A stretch of DNA of 64,000 bases from Lachnospiraceae bacterium. GTDB taxonomy: Bacteria > Bacillota > Clostridia > Lachnospirales > Lachnospiraceae. The notes beneath the pieces are model-generated. The model ran no database searches. It had not been told where the DNA came from and saw only the letters and a program-made list of their open reading frames with translations. The position numbers and the translations under genes are program-made. Numbering within the stretch: position 1 is the first letter of the stretch; each line of letters opens with the position of its first letter. Positions 18,250 through 26,243 of the stretch are shown here, piece by piece. Location: positions 1-64,000 of the forward strand of contig CAJTGB010000002.1 in assembly GCA_910575835.1 (NCBI GenBank), in the 5' to 3' direction.

Positions 18250-18278
18250 TTGACAAATCGTCCATTGTCTATTAGAAT
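18250..18278 (+). promoter_or_regulatory. Strong promoter of the proS T-box transcript
   Basis: TTGACA (18250-18255), 17-base spacer, TAGAAT (18273-18278). Confidence 0.75.
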
Positions 18279-18289
18279 TACGTTTAATC

Positions 18290-18540
18290 GAATAACCCGC
18301 CGGCAATGTTAGTTGCGTTAAGCGGGTTTGGCTGTGAAGAGGAATAGTAATTGCAGAAGAGATTCCACAGAGAGAGAGTCTGCGGCTGAGAGATTCTTGG
18401 ATTGACCTGTGATGAACCTACCTTGGAGCCGCTGTGTGAAAATGCAGCGTTCGTCAGCGTTAATGACGGTTAAGAGAGAACTGCGAAAGGGTCGCAGTTA
18501 ACTAGGGTGGTACCGCCGAGCTTTTCGGTCCCTTTTGTTG
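18290..18540 (+). promoter_or_regulatory. Proline T-box leader
   Basis: A classical T-box. The AGTA motif is at about 18345. The specifier loop reads GAA-CCU-ACC with the proline codon CCT at 18417-18419. The antiterminator T-box AGGGTGGTACCGCC is at 18504-18517, and a competing terminator hairpin ends in CCCTTTT near 18530-18536. Uncharged tRNA-Pro should pair at both sites and allow read-through into proS. A further 170 bases separate it from the start codon. Confidence 0.93.
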
Positions 18541-18713
18541 ACAGAGGGAGTCGATGGTTTGGTGTTTTTTTATGCCAGAAAAGCGGGCCTGCGTAATATT
18601 GAGCAGCAAAGTCTGTTCTGCAGCATAGGAAAATGCAGCCGGGAACTTCCGAACGTGTATATTTAGAATCGCGGGGCAGGGGCCCTGACGGAAAAGAAAA
18701 GGAGAAGAGAAAC

Positions 18714-20153
18714 ATGGCAAAGGAAAAGTTAGTAAAAAATATCACACCGCGTGATAAAAACTTTGCACAGTGGTACACAGATGTTGTGCGTGAGGCTGAA
18801 CTGTGCGATTATTCCAGTGTAAAGGGGTGTCTGAATTACCTGCCGAACGGTTATGCGATCTGGGAGCTGATCCAGGCTGACTTGGACAGACGTTTTAAAG
18901 AGACAGGTGTAGAGAATGTATATCTGCCGACACTTATTCCAGAGAATCTTCTTGAAAAGGAAGCAGATCATGTGGAAGGATTCGCACCGGAGGTTGCATG
19001 GGTAACGCACGGCGGTATGGAGAGATTGCAGGAGAGAATGTGTATCCGTCCGACGTCAGAGACTTTGTTCTGTGATCTGTGGTCTAAGTCGGTACGTTCA
19101 TATAGAGATCTTCCGAAGGTATGGAATCAGTGGAATTCCGTTCTTCGCTGGGAGAAGACAACAAGGCCTTTCTTACGTTCCAGAGAGTTCCTGTGGCAGG
19201 AAGGCCATACGCTTCATGCGACTTATGAAGAGGCAGAGGAGAGAACGATTCAGATGTGGCATGTATATGAGGACTGCTACAGAGAGACGATGGCAATGCC
19301 TTTCGTATCAGGAAGGAAGGCAGAGCATGAGAAGTTTGCCGGAGCGCAGGATACCTATACCATAGAGGCGCTGATGCATGACGGCAAGGCGCTGCAGTCT
19401 GCGACCAGCCATTTCTTCGGAAGCGGGTTCCCGGATGCGTTCGATATCAAGTATGTGGATAAGAACAATCAGCTTCAGAGCGCTTATGAGACTTCCTGGG
19501 GATGGTCCACAAGAAGTATCGGCGGCCTGATCATGGTTCACGGTGACGATGACGGACTGGTACTGCCTCCGCATGTTGCGCCGGTTGAGTGCCGGGTTAT
19601 TCCGATCGCACAGCACAAAGAGGGCGTTCTCGATAAGGCGCACGCGCTGCTGGATGCCTTGAAGAAGGCCGGATACAGAGTGAAGATCGATGATTCTGAG
19701 AAGAGTCCGGGATGGAAATTCTCCGAGCAGGAGATCCTTGGTATTCCTACGCGTATTGAGATCGGACCAAAGGAGATCGAGAAGAATCAGGTGGTTGTTG
19801 TACGCCGTGACAACCGCGAGAAGATCGTGGTGTCCATGGATGAGATCGTTACGAAGCTCAGAGAGATCCTTGAGACGGTTCAGCAGGATATGTATGACAG
19901 GGCGAATGATTTCCTTCAGAACCATATCGATACAGCGGTTACCATGGATGAGATGACAGAGAAGTTCAAGGCTAACCGGGGATTCGTGAAGGCTTGCTGG
20001 TGCGGTGATCCGGAATGTGAAGGTGAAGTGAAGTATGTGACAGGCGGCGCGGCGACCAGGTGTCTGATCGAGGATGAGGATATGATCTCAGACAAGTGTA
20101 TCTGGTGCGGAAAGCCTGCGAAGCATATGGCTTACTGGGGCAAATCTTACTAG
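18714..20153 (+). CDS. proS: Prolyl-tRNA synthetase, archaeal/eukaryal-type (ProS type 3)
   Basis: It charges tRNA-Pro. The 479-residue protein lacks the bacterial editing insertion and belongs to the short archaeal-like class common in Clostridia. Class II elements include RPTSETLFCDLWSKSV near 101 and the motif 2 area RSREFLWQEGHT near 154. The C-terminal zinc domain contributes CWCGDPECE near 426 and CIWCGKPA near 461, and the chain ends in the conserved Tyr of this class (GKSY). AAAGGAG precedes ATG 18714 by about nine bases. Expression is controlled by the T-box leader just upstream. Confidence 0.97.
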   Translation: MAKEKLVKNITPRDKNFAQWYTDVVREAELCDYSSVKGCLNYLPNGYAIWELIQADLDRRFKETGVENVYLPTLIPENLLEKEADHVEGFAPEVAWVTHGGMERLQERMCIRPTSETLFCDLWSKSVRSYRDLPKVWNQWNSVLRWEKTTRPFLRSREFLWQEGHTLHATYEEAEERTIQMWHVYEDCYRETMAMPFVSGRKAEHEKFAGAQDTYTIEALMHDGKALQSATSHFFGSGFPDAFDIKYVDKNNQLQSAYETSWGWSTRSIGGLIMVHGDDDGLVLPPHVAPVECRVIPIAQHKEGVLDKAHALLDALKKAGYRVKIDDSEKSPGWKFSEQEILGIPTRIEIGPKEIEKNQVVVVRRDNREKIVVSMDEIVTKLREILETVQQDMYDRANDFLQNHIDTAVTMDEMTEKFKANRGFVKACWCGDPECEGEVKYVTGGAATRCLIEDEDMISDKCIWCGKPAKHMAYWGKSY

Positions 20154-20162
20154 TACGTGATT

Positions 20163-20196
20163 AAAAAGCTGTTCGGATGCGGACAGCTTTTTTGGT
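20163..20196 (+). terminator. proS terminator
   Basis: AAAAAGCTGT pairs with ACAGCTTTTT (loop about ten bases), with a T-run of six to seven. Confidence 0.88.
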
Positions 20197-20259
20197 GTAC
20201 CGGTGGTTGGCGGAGAGTCTGTTAAGGCTGTGTTATGAATTCTGTTACAAATTTTCAGA

Positions 20260-20287
20260 GATAAAACAGGGATATGGTTCATACAAT
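20260..20287 (+). promoter_or_regulatory. Candidate sigma-E promoter for spmB
   Basis: CATACAAT at 20280-20287 matches the sporulation sigma-E -10 consensus (CATACANT). The -35 position holds GATAAAA at 13-base spacing, a partial match. In Bacillus the spm genes are sigma-E dependent, which fits. Confidence 0.5.
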
Positions 20288-20319
20288 AAAATAAGTGTTA
20301 GCAGAAGTTGGGATGCTTA

Positions 20320-20844
20320 GTGAAATTATTGCTGTATATGACGGATTTTATTGTGCCGCTTGTGATCTTCGGAATCGTTTGCTATGGGATCATGATGAAG
20401 GTAGACGTATATGACACTTTTATCAAGGGGGCGAAAAGCGGGTTTTTTACTGTGATAAAGATTATGCCTACGTTGGTGGGGCTGATGGTAGCAGTGGGAA
20501 TCCTGCGGGCATCCGGGTTCCTGGATTTTCTGTCGGGGATGATTGGGAATTTTACCCAATATATCGGATTCCCGGGAGAACTGGTGCCGCTTACGGTGGT
20601 GAAGATGTTCTCATCTTCTGCGGCTACGGGGCTTCTGCTGGATCTGTTCAAAGAGTACGGAACAGATTCTTATATTGGATTGATCGCGTCTATCAGTATG
20701 TCATGCACGGAGACTATTTTCTATACGATGAGCGTGTATTTTATGACAGCGAAGGTGACGAAGACCAGATATACGCTGACGGGAGCGATGCTTGCTACCT
20801 TGGCCGGACTTGCGGCGAGCGTGATTCTGGCGGGGATGTATTAG
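20320..20844 (+). CDS. spmB: Spore maturation protein B
   Basis: A 174-residue membrane protein of the nucleoside-recognition (Gate) family. It shows FIVPLVIFGIVCYGI at the N-terminus, KIMPTLVGLMVAVGILRASG near 47 and SCTETIFYTMSVYF near 128. In Bacillus, SpmA and SpmB act in the mother cell and affect spore core dehydration. GTG 20320 gives the family-like N-terminus; TTG 20308 is possible. No spmA gene is adjacent, which differs from the usual spmA-spmB pair. A sigma-E-like promoter precedes it. Confidence 0.9.
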   Translation: MKLLLYMTDFIVPLVIFGIVCYGIMMKVDVYDTFIKGAKSGFFTVIKIMPTLVGLMVAVGILRASGFLDFLSGMIGNFTQYIGFPGELVPLTVVKMFSSSAATGLLLDLFKEYGTDSYIGLIASISMSCTETIFYTMSVYFMTAKVTKTRYTLTGAMLATLAGLAASVILAGMY

Positions 20845-20870
20845 GGGAGGATAATTCATAAGCAGGTTGG

Positions 20871-21110
20871 TTAATCCTGCAGCATATCCAAATAAATATC
20901 TAACCTTGCGTTGATGTATCCAATAAACAGATTTTCCATAGCCGAAAGATTCCGTTTTACATAATACTCATCAAATGCGTTGTAGTAAGCAATTCGATCT
21001 GTAAACTTAACATTGACAGGTGGGTAACCCGCCTTCATTAATTCGAAATTCACAAGCAGTCTTCCAGTTCTGCCGTTTCCATCAGGCAATACCACATTGA
21101 GACCCCGCAA
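20871..21110 (-). pseudogene. 3' fragment of a Fic-domain gene
   Basis: The 79-residue frame holds the C-terminal half of the Fic core: PDGNGRTGRLLVNFELMKAGYPP, then the helical tail. Fic enzymes transfer AMP to target hydroxyls and need HPFxxGNGRxGR. Here the residues before DGNGR read NVVLP instead of the His-Pro-Phe block, and everything upstream is missing because the frame runs into the recombinase remnant at about 21100. It is therefore a catalytically dead fragment, probably cut when the element inserted or deleted. Confidence 0.75.
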
Positions 21111-22176
21111 GGAAACGATAGTTAATTTCTACTTTTTGCTTACGATCTCTGCCGGTTCCCTCTGCCTGATACACATAAATGCTATCTATCAGCTCCACCA
21201 GCATAGAACGGTTCAGCTCGGTTACAGTTTCATACTTACGTATGGTTTCCAGAAATTGATTGGTACTCTGGGTTTTCTTTTCCTCAGCCCTGATCCTTGC
21301 TTTCAGGTCATCCCTCTTGTGGGTAAGCTCTTTCTGCTCGTTCTCATAAGCCGCTGACATTTTCTCGAAGCGCTCGTCTGAAATCTTACCCAGGGCGTTC
21401 TGCTCAAAGAGCTTCATAATCACATTGTCAATTTCTGCAATCCTCTTTTCAGCTATTTCCAGGTCTTTCCTGAATTGCTTGATCTTTTGGCCGCCGCCTT
21501 TTTCACTCAATTCGTGCATTTCCTCAATAAACTGATCGCCTAGGGCCTCCATGCTCTTAATGTGCTTCTGAATGTCGCCCATGACAATCTGCTGTAATGC
21601 GTCATACGAGATTGCGTGCGTCGTACAAAGATTGCTGTTTCTCGCATAGGTCCTGCAGCGGAACCGGGGGTTCTCTCCCGTTTGGATTGGAGAACGCCAT
21701 ATTGCGGCCACAGTCCGGGCATTTCACAAGTCCCACAAACATGTTGGGGAAGCCTGTCTTATTAGGCCGTTTCTTCACACTGATAAATTTCTGCACCAGC
21801 TCGAAGGTTTCCTTGTCCACGATAGCCTCATGGGTATTTCGGACTATGATCCATTCCTCTTTAGGGACAGATACCAGTTTTTTGTTCTTAAATGATTTTG
21901 TCTGTGTCTTGTGAGATACAATATGCCCTAAGTACACTTGATTCTCCAAAATCATTTTTACATTTTTCCCACCCAGTCTGTCGGAAACTTGAATCCGGTG
22001 CTTGTGTCCAGCGTGCCGTTCTTCATTGCCCGGTATGCCCGCGGGATTAAGATTCCATCCTCGCATAGTGCCCTTGCAATCTGGTGTACGCTGTTGCCTT
22101 GCTTCGATAATTCAAAAATTCGCTTAACGGTAGGCGCTGTTTCCGGATCAACCAACAACTGGCGCTTTCCTGTCAT
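21082..22176 (-). pseudogene. Large serine recombinase, truncated and twice frameshifted
   Basis: Three overlapping frames together give a large serine recombinase from its recombinase domain onward: PETAPTVKRIFELSKQGNSV, then ILENQVYLGHIVSHKTQ, the zinc-ribbon start VKCPDCGRNMAFSNP with a second pair near CRTYARNSNLC, a coiled coil and the C-terminal KVEINYRF. The catalytic N-terminal resolvase domain (with the Ser nucleophile) is absent. Two frameshifts are visible, one at the A5 run near 21963-21975 and one at the C5 run near 21668-21673. The 5' end abuts the stop of the phosphoesterase gene, suggesting a deletion junction. Such recombinases integrate and excise conjugative elements. Confidence 0.85.
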
Positions 22177-23012
22177 TTTACATTTATAACCTTCCGCGAA
22201 TATTCCCTGCTTTGCAGGTCAATCTCCGCATAGACCATATCGTTATCGTAAAGCTCTGTCTGGCCCGTCTGAATACAGGCCGTGCCGCGTATCTGGTTTA
22301 TCCACCTTCCTTTTTGCGTATCAGGGCTTTCGTGAATATGCCCGTGCAGGGAGAGCAGCGGCTGCCTCTCTTTCAGGAACTCGTAAATATCCACAGAGCC
22401 TATATCCAAAAGCTGCCCCAGCCTTAACCCGGCAGGAGGCATGTGCATCACATAGACTGTCTGCTGCGGGTTTTCCGGTTCAGGCAGAGCATTCAGGATG
22501 TCACACATATATGGAAGCTCTGTCCTTGCGTACTCCAGCCAGTTATATATCCTGTCATAACCGTACTCATTAGAAATACCGGCGATAGGGCTTAGCTGCC
22601 TCTGCGGAATATAATGTGTTTCCGTGACAACCCTGTCCTTACAGCCGAAAGGGTGATCTAAAATATGATTCATGCCAATAAATTCATATCCACCGACACG
22701 GATCTTTTTGCCGGCTATATTATGAACATTTTCATATTCCCCGCAAACTGTATCAAACAGCCCCTCCACCGACAGAAGATCATCATTTCCTAACATGGCG
22801 AGATATGTAATGCCGTTTCTTTCAAGTTCCGAGAAATAGCCTCTCAAAAACTCATTGATGAATATGGGCTGCTCCAGGTGCCTTTCGCCAAGTTTAGGGA
22901 GCATATCTCCGCCATTCACAATGATGCTGATATTTTTCTCAACGGCAATGTCCAGCGATTTCCTGTATTTGCTTTTATCTCCATGTAAATCTGTAACATA
23001 TAATATTTTCAT
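22173..23012 (-). CDS. Calcineurin-like metallophosphoesterase (element cargo)
   Basis: A 279-residue phosphoesterase with TDLHGD near the N-terminus, NGGDMLP near 35, MLGNDD near 75 (Asn-Asp in place of the usual Asn-His), VMHMPPAG near 188 and LSLHGHIHE near 221. These are the dinuclear metal motifs of the family. The substrate is unknown. The start at 23012 has AAAGGTGG seven bases upstream. The gene is intact although its neighbours on both sides are decayed, and its stop codon overlaps the recombinase remnant by four bases. Confidence 0.8.
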   Translation of the reverse strand: MKILYVTDLHGDKSKYRKSLDIAVEKNISIIVNGGDMLPKLGERHLEQPIFINEFLRGYFSELERNGITYLAMLGNDDLLSVEGLFDTVCGEYENVHNIAGKKIRVGGYEFIGMNHILDHPFGCKDRVVTETHYIPQRQLSPIAGISNEYGYDRIYNWLEYARTELPYMCDILNALPEPENPQQTVYVMHMPPAGLRLGQLLDIGSVDIYEFLKERQPLLSLHGHIHESPDTQKGRWINQIRGTACIQTGQTELYDNDMVYAEIDLQSREYSRKVINVK

Positions 23013-23019
23013 ATGCATA

Positions 23020-23626
23020 CCACCTTTGTACTATTTCAAAAATCTACCTTTCTGATTATACCATACCGTGGGACAACTTTCAGCGTGTTACTTTGCCTTT
23101 TGCCGGAGATAGTGCCGCATTTGTTCCCCCTTCCCGTGATTTCTGTATTCTTTTATCAAAACCACATGAATAAGTCGGGCCTGTTACAGGCTGCGGATAG
23201 CGTAACCGCATCATAGCCCCGCATACGCCGCTGCTTTGCCAGAGCAAGCAAACGCCGCAGGAACTCTCCCCAAGTCTTTAGGGAGCCGTGAAGAAGTACC
23301 ATTATGATCTGTGCCGTTGTCGCGTCCGGCCTGCCACAGCCGGTTTCGTGGGTTGCGTTGATCGCTCGGACAGCCTGAATCCATCACCTCCTTAGGCCGC
23401 CTGTCACCGCGCCGCCCCATCTGCCGCTCGGAACACAGAATGAAGTACCTGTAACAGCGTATATTCGATTGTCAAGGAGCAAGCGAGGGGCGTGGCAGTT
23501 ATGACAGTTTTTCAGTTGGGGCGGGCGGTCGCATGTGCGCCGCCACACTCGTCAGGCTTGTCCCGCCGGATAAATATGTCCCTCTATTATTCATTTCATT
23601 TTTGAGGGTTATTTTCGGGGGCAGGA
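23020..23626 (-). other. Non-coding or decayed stretch of the integrative element
   Basis: No complete gene could be supported. On the minus strand an AAGGAGGTGATGG ribosome-site-like block lies near 23385-23397. Two overlapping short frames follow: one starts there and ends at 23211, the other lacks a start but reads LLHGSLKTWGEFLRRLLAL before stopping near 23165. A TTGACA hexamer occurs on the minus strand near 23475. The GC-rich block at 23515-23570 resembles inter-gene segments of Tn916/Tn1549-like elements. Confidence 0.4.
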
Positions 23627-24046
23627 TTAAATTTCTTCCAGAATATTTCTCAAGCGTCGGAGCCCTCGCTGGATTCCCTCATGCACGGAGCTTACCGCCG
23701 AGTGTTCGCTTTTGGCAATTTCGGAAAGGCTCATGCCAAGCAGATAATGCGAGCATATCCGGTTTCGCTGCTTTTCAGGCAACAGGGAAATAGCCCGGTA
23801 GAGCCTCGCATGTTCTTCCTCCTGGACCAAGACATCTTCCGGTGCCAGCACAATCACAAGGGCGTCCCGTTCAACATTCTTGTCATAGTCTAAAGAAAAA
23901 TAAGCCTTATGCCGGTATGTGCGGAGAATGTAGGCAGCCTCCGCCAGCTTATATTCCCTGAGCAGATCAGCCACTTCGTCCGGTACTTCAACAATCGTGC
24001 CCTTCGTATAAAGCGGGTAATAATCCCGCAGATTGATTTTTTTCAT
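23627..24046 (-). CDS. Tn916 Orf7-like sigma-70-family factor
   Basis: A 139-residue sigma factor-like protein: MKKINLRDYYP at the start, RHKAYFSLDYDKNVERDAL in the middle and a C-terminal region 4 helix-turn-helix (LPEKQRNRICSHYLLGMSLSEIA, then SVHEGIQRGLRRLRNIL). These proteins are regular components of Tn916/Tn1549-type conjugative elements, where they promote transcription of transfer or excision genes. GGAGG lies eight bases before ATG 24046. It looks intact, but its presumed target genes are gone from this locus. Confidence 0.85.
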   Translation of the reverse strand: MKKINLRDYYPLYTKGTIVEVPDEVADLLREYKLAEAAYILRTYRHKAYFSLDYDKNVERDALVIVLAPEDVLVQEEEHARLYRAISLLPEKQRNRICSHYLLGMSLSEIAKSEHSAVSSVHEGIQRGLRRLRNILEEI

Positions 24047-24178
24047 GGGTAATTCCTCCAATTTCGATTTTTTAGTTGACTGGCAAAATCGAAATCAGAG
24101 GGTGGGGAACGGCATCCCTGCATACCTCCAGGAATGAGGACATCCGACTGTCTTGTCCGATGCCCAGATAAGAAAAAG

Positions 24179-24208
24179 GCGCATACCTGCTTTGTTTTAG
24201 GCATGCGC
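24179..24208 (-). terminator. Hairpin with T-run in the sigma-factor leader
   Basis: GCGCAT at 24179-24184 pairs with ATGCGC at 24203-24208 (plus CCT/AGG), followed on the minus strand by CTTTTTCTT. It could terminate or attenuate transcription entering the sigma-factor gene. The 24047-24418 gap otherwise shows only this and the hairpin at 24267-24293. Confidence 0.55.
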
Positions 24209-24261
24209 TTAAAAGCATATTTTAACGAATGATAAGGGGAGATGTAGAAAACTGTTGATAT

Positions 24262-24293
24262 AAAAAGCGCCGTAGCTTCTTGGGCTACGGCAC
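24262..24293 (-). terminator. Terminator of the winged-helix gene
   Basis: On the minus strand GCCGTAGC pairs with GCTACGGC around CCAAGAA, followed by GCTTTTTAT. Confidence 0.75.
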
Positions 24294-24418
24294 TAAATAC
24301 GATCTGGTTATATTGTTGTCGTTTCTTGCTGAAATGTTGGATTTCCCAAATGTGCGTATCTGTCCCCATGTCCGGGGAAGTACAAACAGATCAGTATATT
24401 TATAAATCCCCTAATTTG

Positions 24419-24805
24419 TTAATTGGGATCATTATACTGGATATGAATTTCACTCTCCTTGCACTTTACTTTCAGTTCACTCCAAAATAATCCATCTGAT
24501 TTAATAATCAAATTTAATTCGACACCACGAATACTGATGATATATTCCGGCATATCCGGCGCCGTTTGAAGTTTTTGCCGCAGACGGCTCATAAGGTTAT
24601 GGATTGCCTGCGTTGTGACATCTATATAATCCTCACCCCATACGTGGTAGGATATGGTTTCAAATGTCATTACCCGCCTTTTATTTATAATCAGCAGATA
24701 GAGGGCATCAAATTCTTTGGTAGTCAACTCTATTTTCTGACCTTTAACATACACTGTCCTTTCCTCCAGGCAAAGGTATAAATTACCTTCCTGAATTTTC
24801 GTCAA
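24419..24805 (-). CDS. Stand-alone OmpR/PhoB-type winged-helix regulator
   Basis: The frame encodes a DNA-binding domain without a receiver: beta-strands LYLCLEERTVYVKGQKIEL, then LTTKEFDALYLLI, then VTTQAIHNLMSRLRQKL as the recognition helix, and IISIRGVELNL in the wing. A short tail follows. Such proteins are common on Lachnospiraceae mobile elements. The start is doubtful: TTG 24805 has no good ribosome site. The same frame stays open upstream to about 24916 (reading RKREKQGNTSKVPLCAVSECYYLPNGL split over the region) without an ATG, so the true start codon may be lost or be an unusual ATT. Confidence 0.65.
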   Translation of the reverse strand: MTKIQEGNLYLCLEERTVYVKGQKIELTTKEFDALYLLIINKRRVMTFETISYHVWGEDYIDVTTQAIHNLMSRLRQKLQTAPDMPEYIISIRGVELNLIIKSDGLFWSELKVKCKESEIHIQYNDPN

Positions 24806-24919
24806 TGACTGATCTAGGCCGTTCGGTAAATAATAACATTCAGAAACAGCACATAAAGGAACTTTGGATGTATTACCTTGCTTCTCTCGTTTACGAATAT
24901 TGATAAAGTTTTTCTTTTA

Positions 24920-25300
24920 TTTTACCTTATTACAGAGAAAATAGCTTAAAAATAAGCAGATTTAGTGCGAATATTTTTTACCTTTCAAAACTGAGCTTTC
25001 ATGAAACATGAGATTATTGCATTGTCGGATGGGACTTTCGCCGTTTTTATCACTTATCCTGTGACTTGTCTGCCCCGAATACCACATAGCTCCCCTACAT
25101 GCAGGCTTGCTACCGGGACACTGGCGGATTCAGTTCCACTACGCCCGTACTTCCTTAATATCGAATGGCGCCAGTCTGGCGCCACAGCTAATAAGTATTC
25201 TTTTCGCTGTCTTGCCAGTGACGTTTTGTAAAGGACTTTTTAATCAATTTCACAAAAAATTCGCACTTCCAATGTCTGATAAAGCCCATTCCATGAATTT
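24920..25300. other. Intergenic stretch of the element, no gene supported
   Basis: Short frames occur on both strands but none has a credible start or family. Two copies of the palindrome TGGCGCCA, three bases apart, lie near 25166-25185. Confidence 0.35.
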
Positions 25301-25303
25301 CAT

Positions 25304-25354
25304 TTGATTTTTCTTTGGCAGTCGAATATAATACAAGTAGGGAAATCCCTACTT
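25304..25354 (+). promoter_or_regulatory. Toxin-antitoxin promoter with operator palindrome
   Basis: TTGATT (25304-25309), 17 bases, TATAAT (25327-25332). Directly downstream AAGTAGGGA-AA-TCCCTACTT (25335-25354) is a perfect 20-base inverted repeat covering the expected start site, the usual position for autorepression by an AbrB-type antitoxin. Confidence 0.75.
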
Positions 25355-25378
25355 TCCATATTTCAGGAGGTGAAAGAT

Positions 25379-25654
25379 ATGTTAGCAAACGCTTTTGTTG
25401 ACAACGCAAAGGTCATGGCCAAAGGGCAGGTCACAATCCCAAAAGATGTCCGTGAAGTGCTTGGCGTGGCAAGCGGAGACCGTATTTCTTTTATTGTGGA
25501 GGGCGGCACTGTCCGTATCGTTAATTCGGCTGTCTATGCCATGCAGATGCTCCAGGGGGAAATGGCAGGCGAAGCAGAGCGGGCCAGTCTTACATCTGAC
25601 GATGATGTTATGGCGCTTGTAAAAGAATTGAGAAATGAGGACGAAAACGCATGA
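25379..25654 (+). CDS. AbrB/SpoVT-family antitoxin
   Basis: A 91-residue protein with an N-terminal swapped-hairpin domain: AKVMAKGQVTIPKDVREVLGV, then GDRISFIVEGGTVRI. The C-terminal part (about 50-91) is acidic and probably wraps the toxin. The start has AGGAGGTGA seven bases upstream. It overlaps the PIN-domain toxin gene by four bases (ATGA), a typical type II pair. The perfect palindrome at its promoter suggests that it represses itself. Confidence 0.88.
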   Translation: MLANAFVDNAKVMAKGQVTIPKDVREVLGVASGDRISFIVEGGTVRIVNSAVYAMQMLQGEMAGEAERASLTSDDDVMALVKELRNEDENA

Positions 25655-26055
25655 GGGTTCTAATTGATACAAATGTCCTCATATCTGCTGCATTGAACGC
25701 AAACGGTGTTCCCTATCAGGCTTATGTAAAAGCAGCCTCTTATCCTAGCCACGGATTGATCTGTGAGCAGAATGTGGACGAAATGAAACGGATATTCAAT
25801 AAAAAATTCCCAAAACGTCTGGCGGCATTGGACAAATTTCTTTCAATAGCCTTACTGACGCTGGAATTAGTACCCATCCCAACAGACGAAAACACGTCGG
25901 AATCACAGGTCAGGGATGCAGATGACCGTCCCATTTTAAGGGCGGCGATTGCGGCGAAGGCTGATGTCCTGCTCACCGGTGACAAGGATTTTCTGGAATC
26001 AGGTTTGGAGAATCCAATGATTATGACACCGGCTGAATTTCTCAATATGGAATAA
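25651..26055 (+). CDS. PIN-domain toxin (COG1569-type ribonuclease)
   Basis: A 134-residue PIN domain. The acidic residues expected at the metal site are visible: Asp6 in VLIDTNVLIS, Glu in EQNVDEMKRIF near 38, Asp-Asp in RDADDRPILRAAI near 89 and Asp in LLTGDKDFL near 110. PIN toxins cleave RNA, often tRNA or mRNA. With its AbrB-type antitoxin it forms a type II toxin-antitoxin module, which may stabilise the decayed element. A terminator follows at once. Confidence 0.88.
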   Translation: MRVLIDTNVLISAALNANGVPYQAYVKAASYPSHGLICEQNVDEMKRIFNKKFPKRLAALDKFLSIALLTLELVPIPTDENTSESQVRDADDRPILRAAIAAKADVLLTGDKDFLESGLENPMIMTPAEFLNME

Positions 26056-26071
26056 AAACAACATTGTATGG

Positions 26072-26110
26072 CAGGGCCGGAAACTGTAGCAGCTTCCGGC
26101 CCTGTCCTTT
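26072..26110 (+). terminator. Terminator of the AbrB-PIN operon
   Basis: CAGGGCCGGAA (26072-26082) pairs with TTCCGGCCCTG (26094-26104), followed by TCCTTTT. Confidence 0.8.
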
Positions 26111-26238
26111 TACATCTGCTGTATCTCATTTTTCAACATACGCTTAATCTTGTCGCTCATGGTCTCTGTACTGGTCTTACTGAAATGAATCCGCACGATA
26201 TAGGTGGTGCGGCCTATCTTCTTCACCAGTGCGGGCTG
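26110..26238 (-). pseudogene. tnpW fragment
   Basis: On the minus strand a frame without a start reads PALVKKIGRTTYIVRIHF, then SKTSTETMSDKIKRML and stops at 26110. This is the C-terminal signature of the small transposon-encoded protein TnpW. The 5' end is cut where the next element (ATPase) begins, so an insertion or deletion truncated it. Confidence 0.7.
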
Positions 26239-26243
26239 CGGGG

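Noticed and set aside
24043-24369. Minus-strand frame of 108 codons ahead of the sigma factor
   Set aside because: It spans two hairpins with T-runs and has no credible start; treated as leader.
25001-25231. 76-codon frame upstream of the toxin-antitoxin unit
   Set aside because: No ribosome site, no family, and the region carries palindromes and overlapping junk frames.
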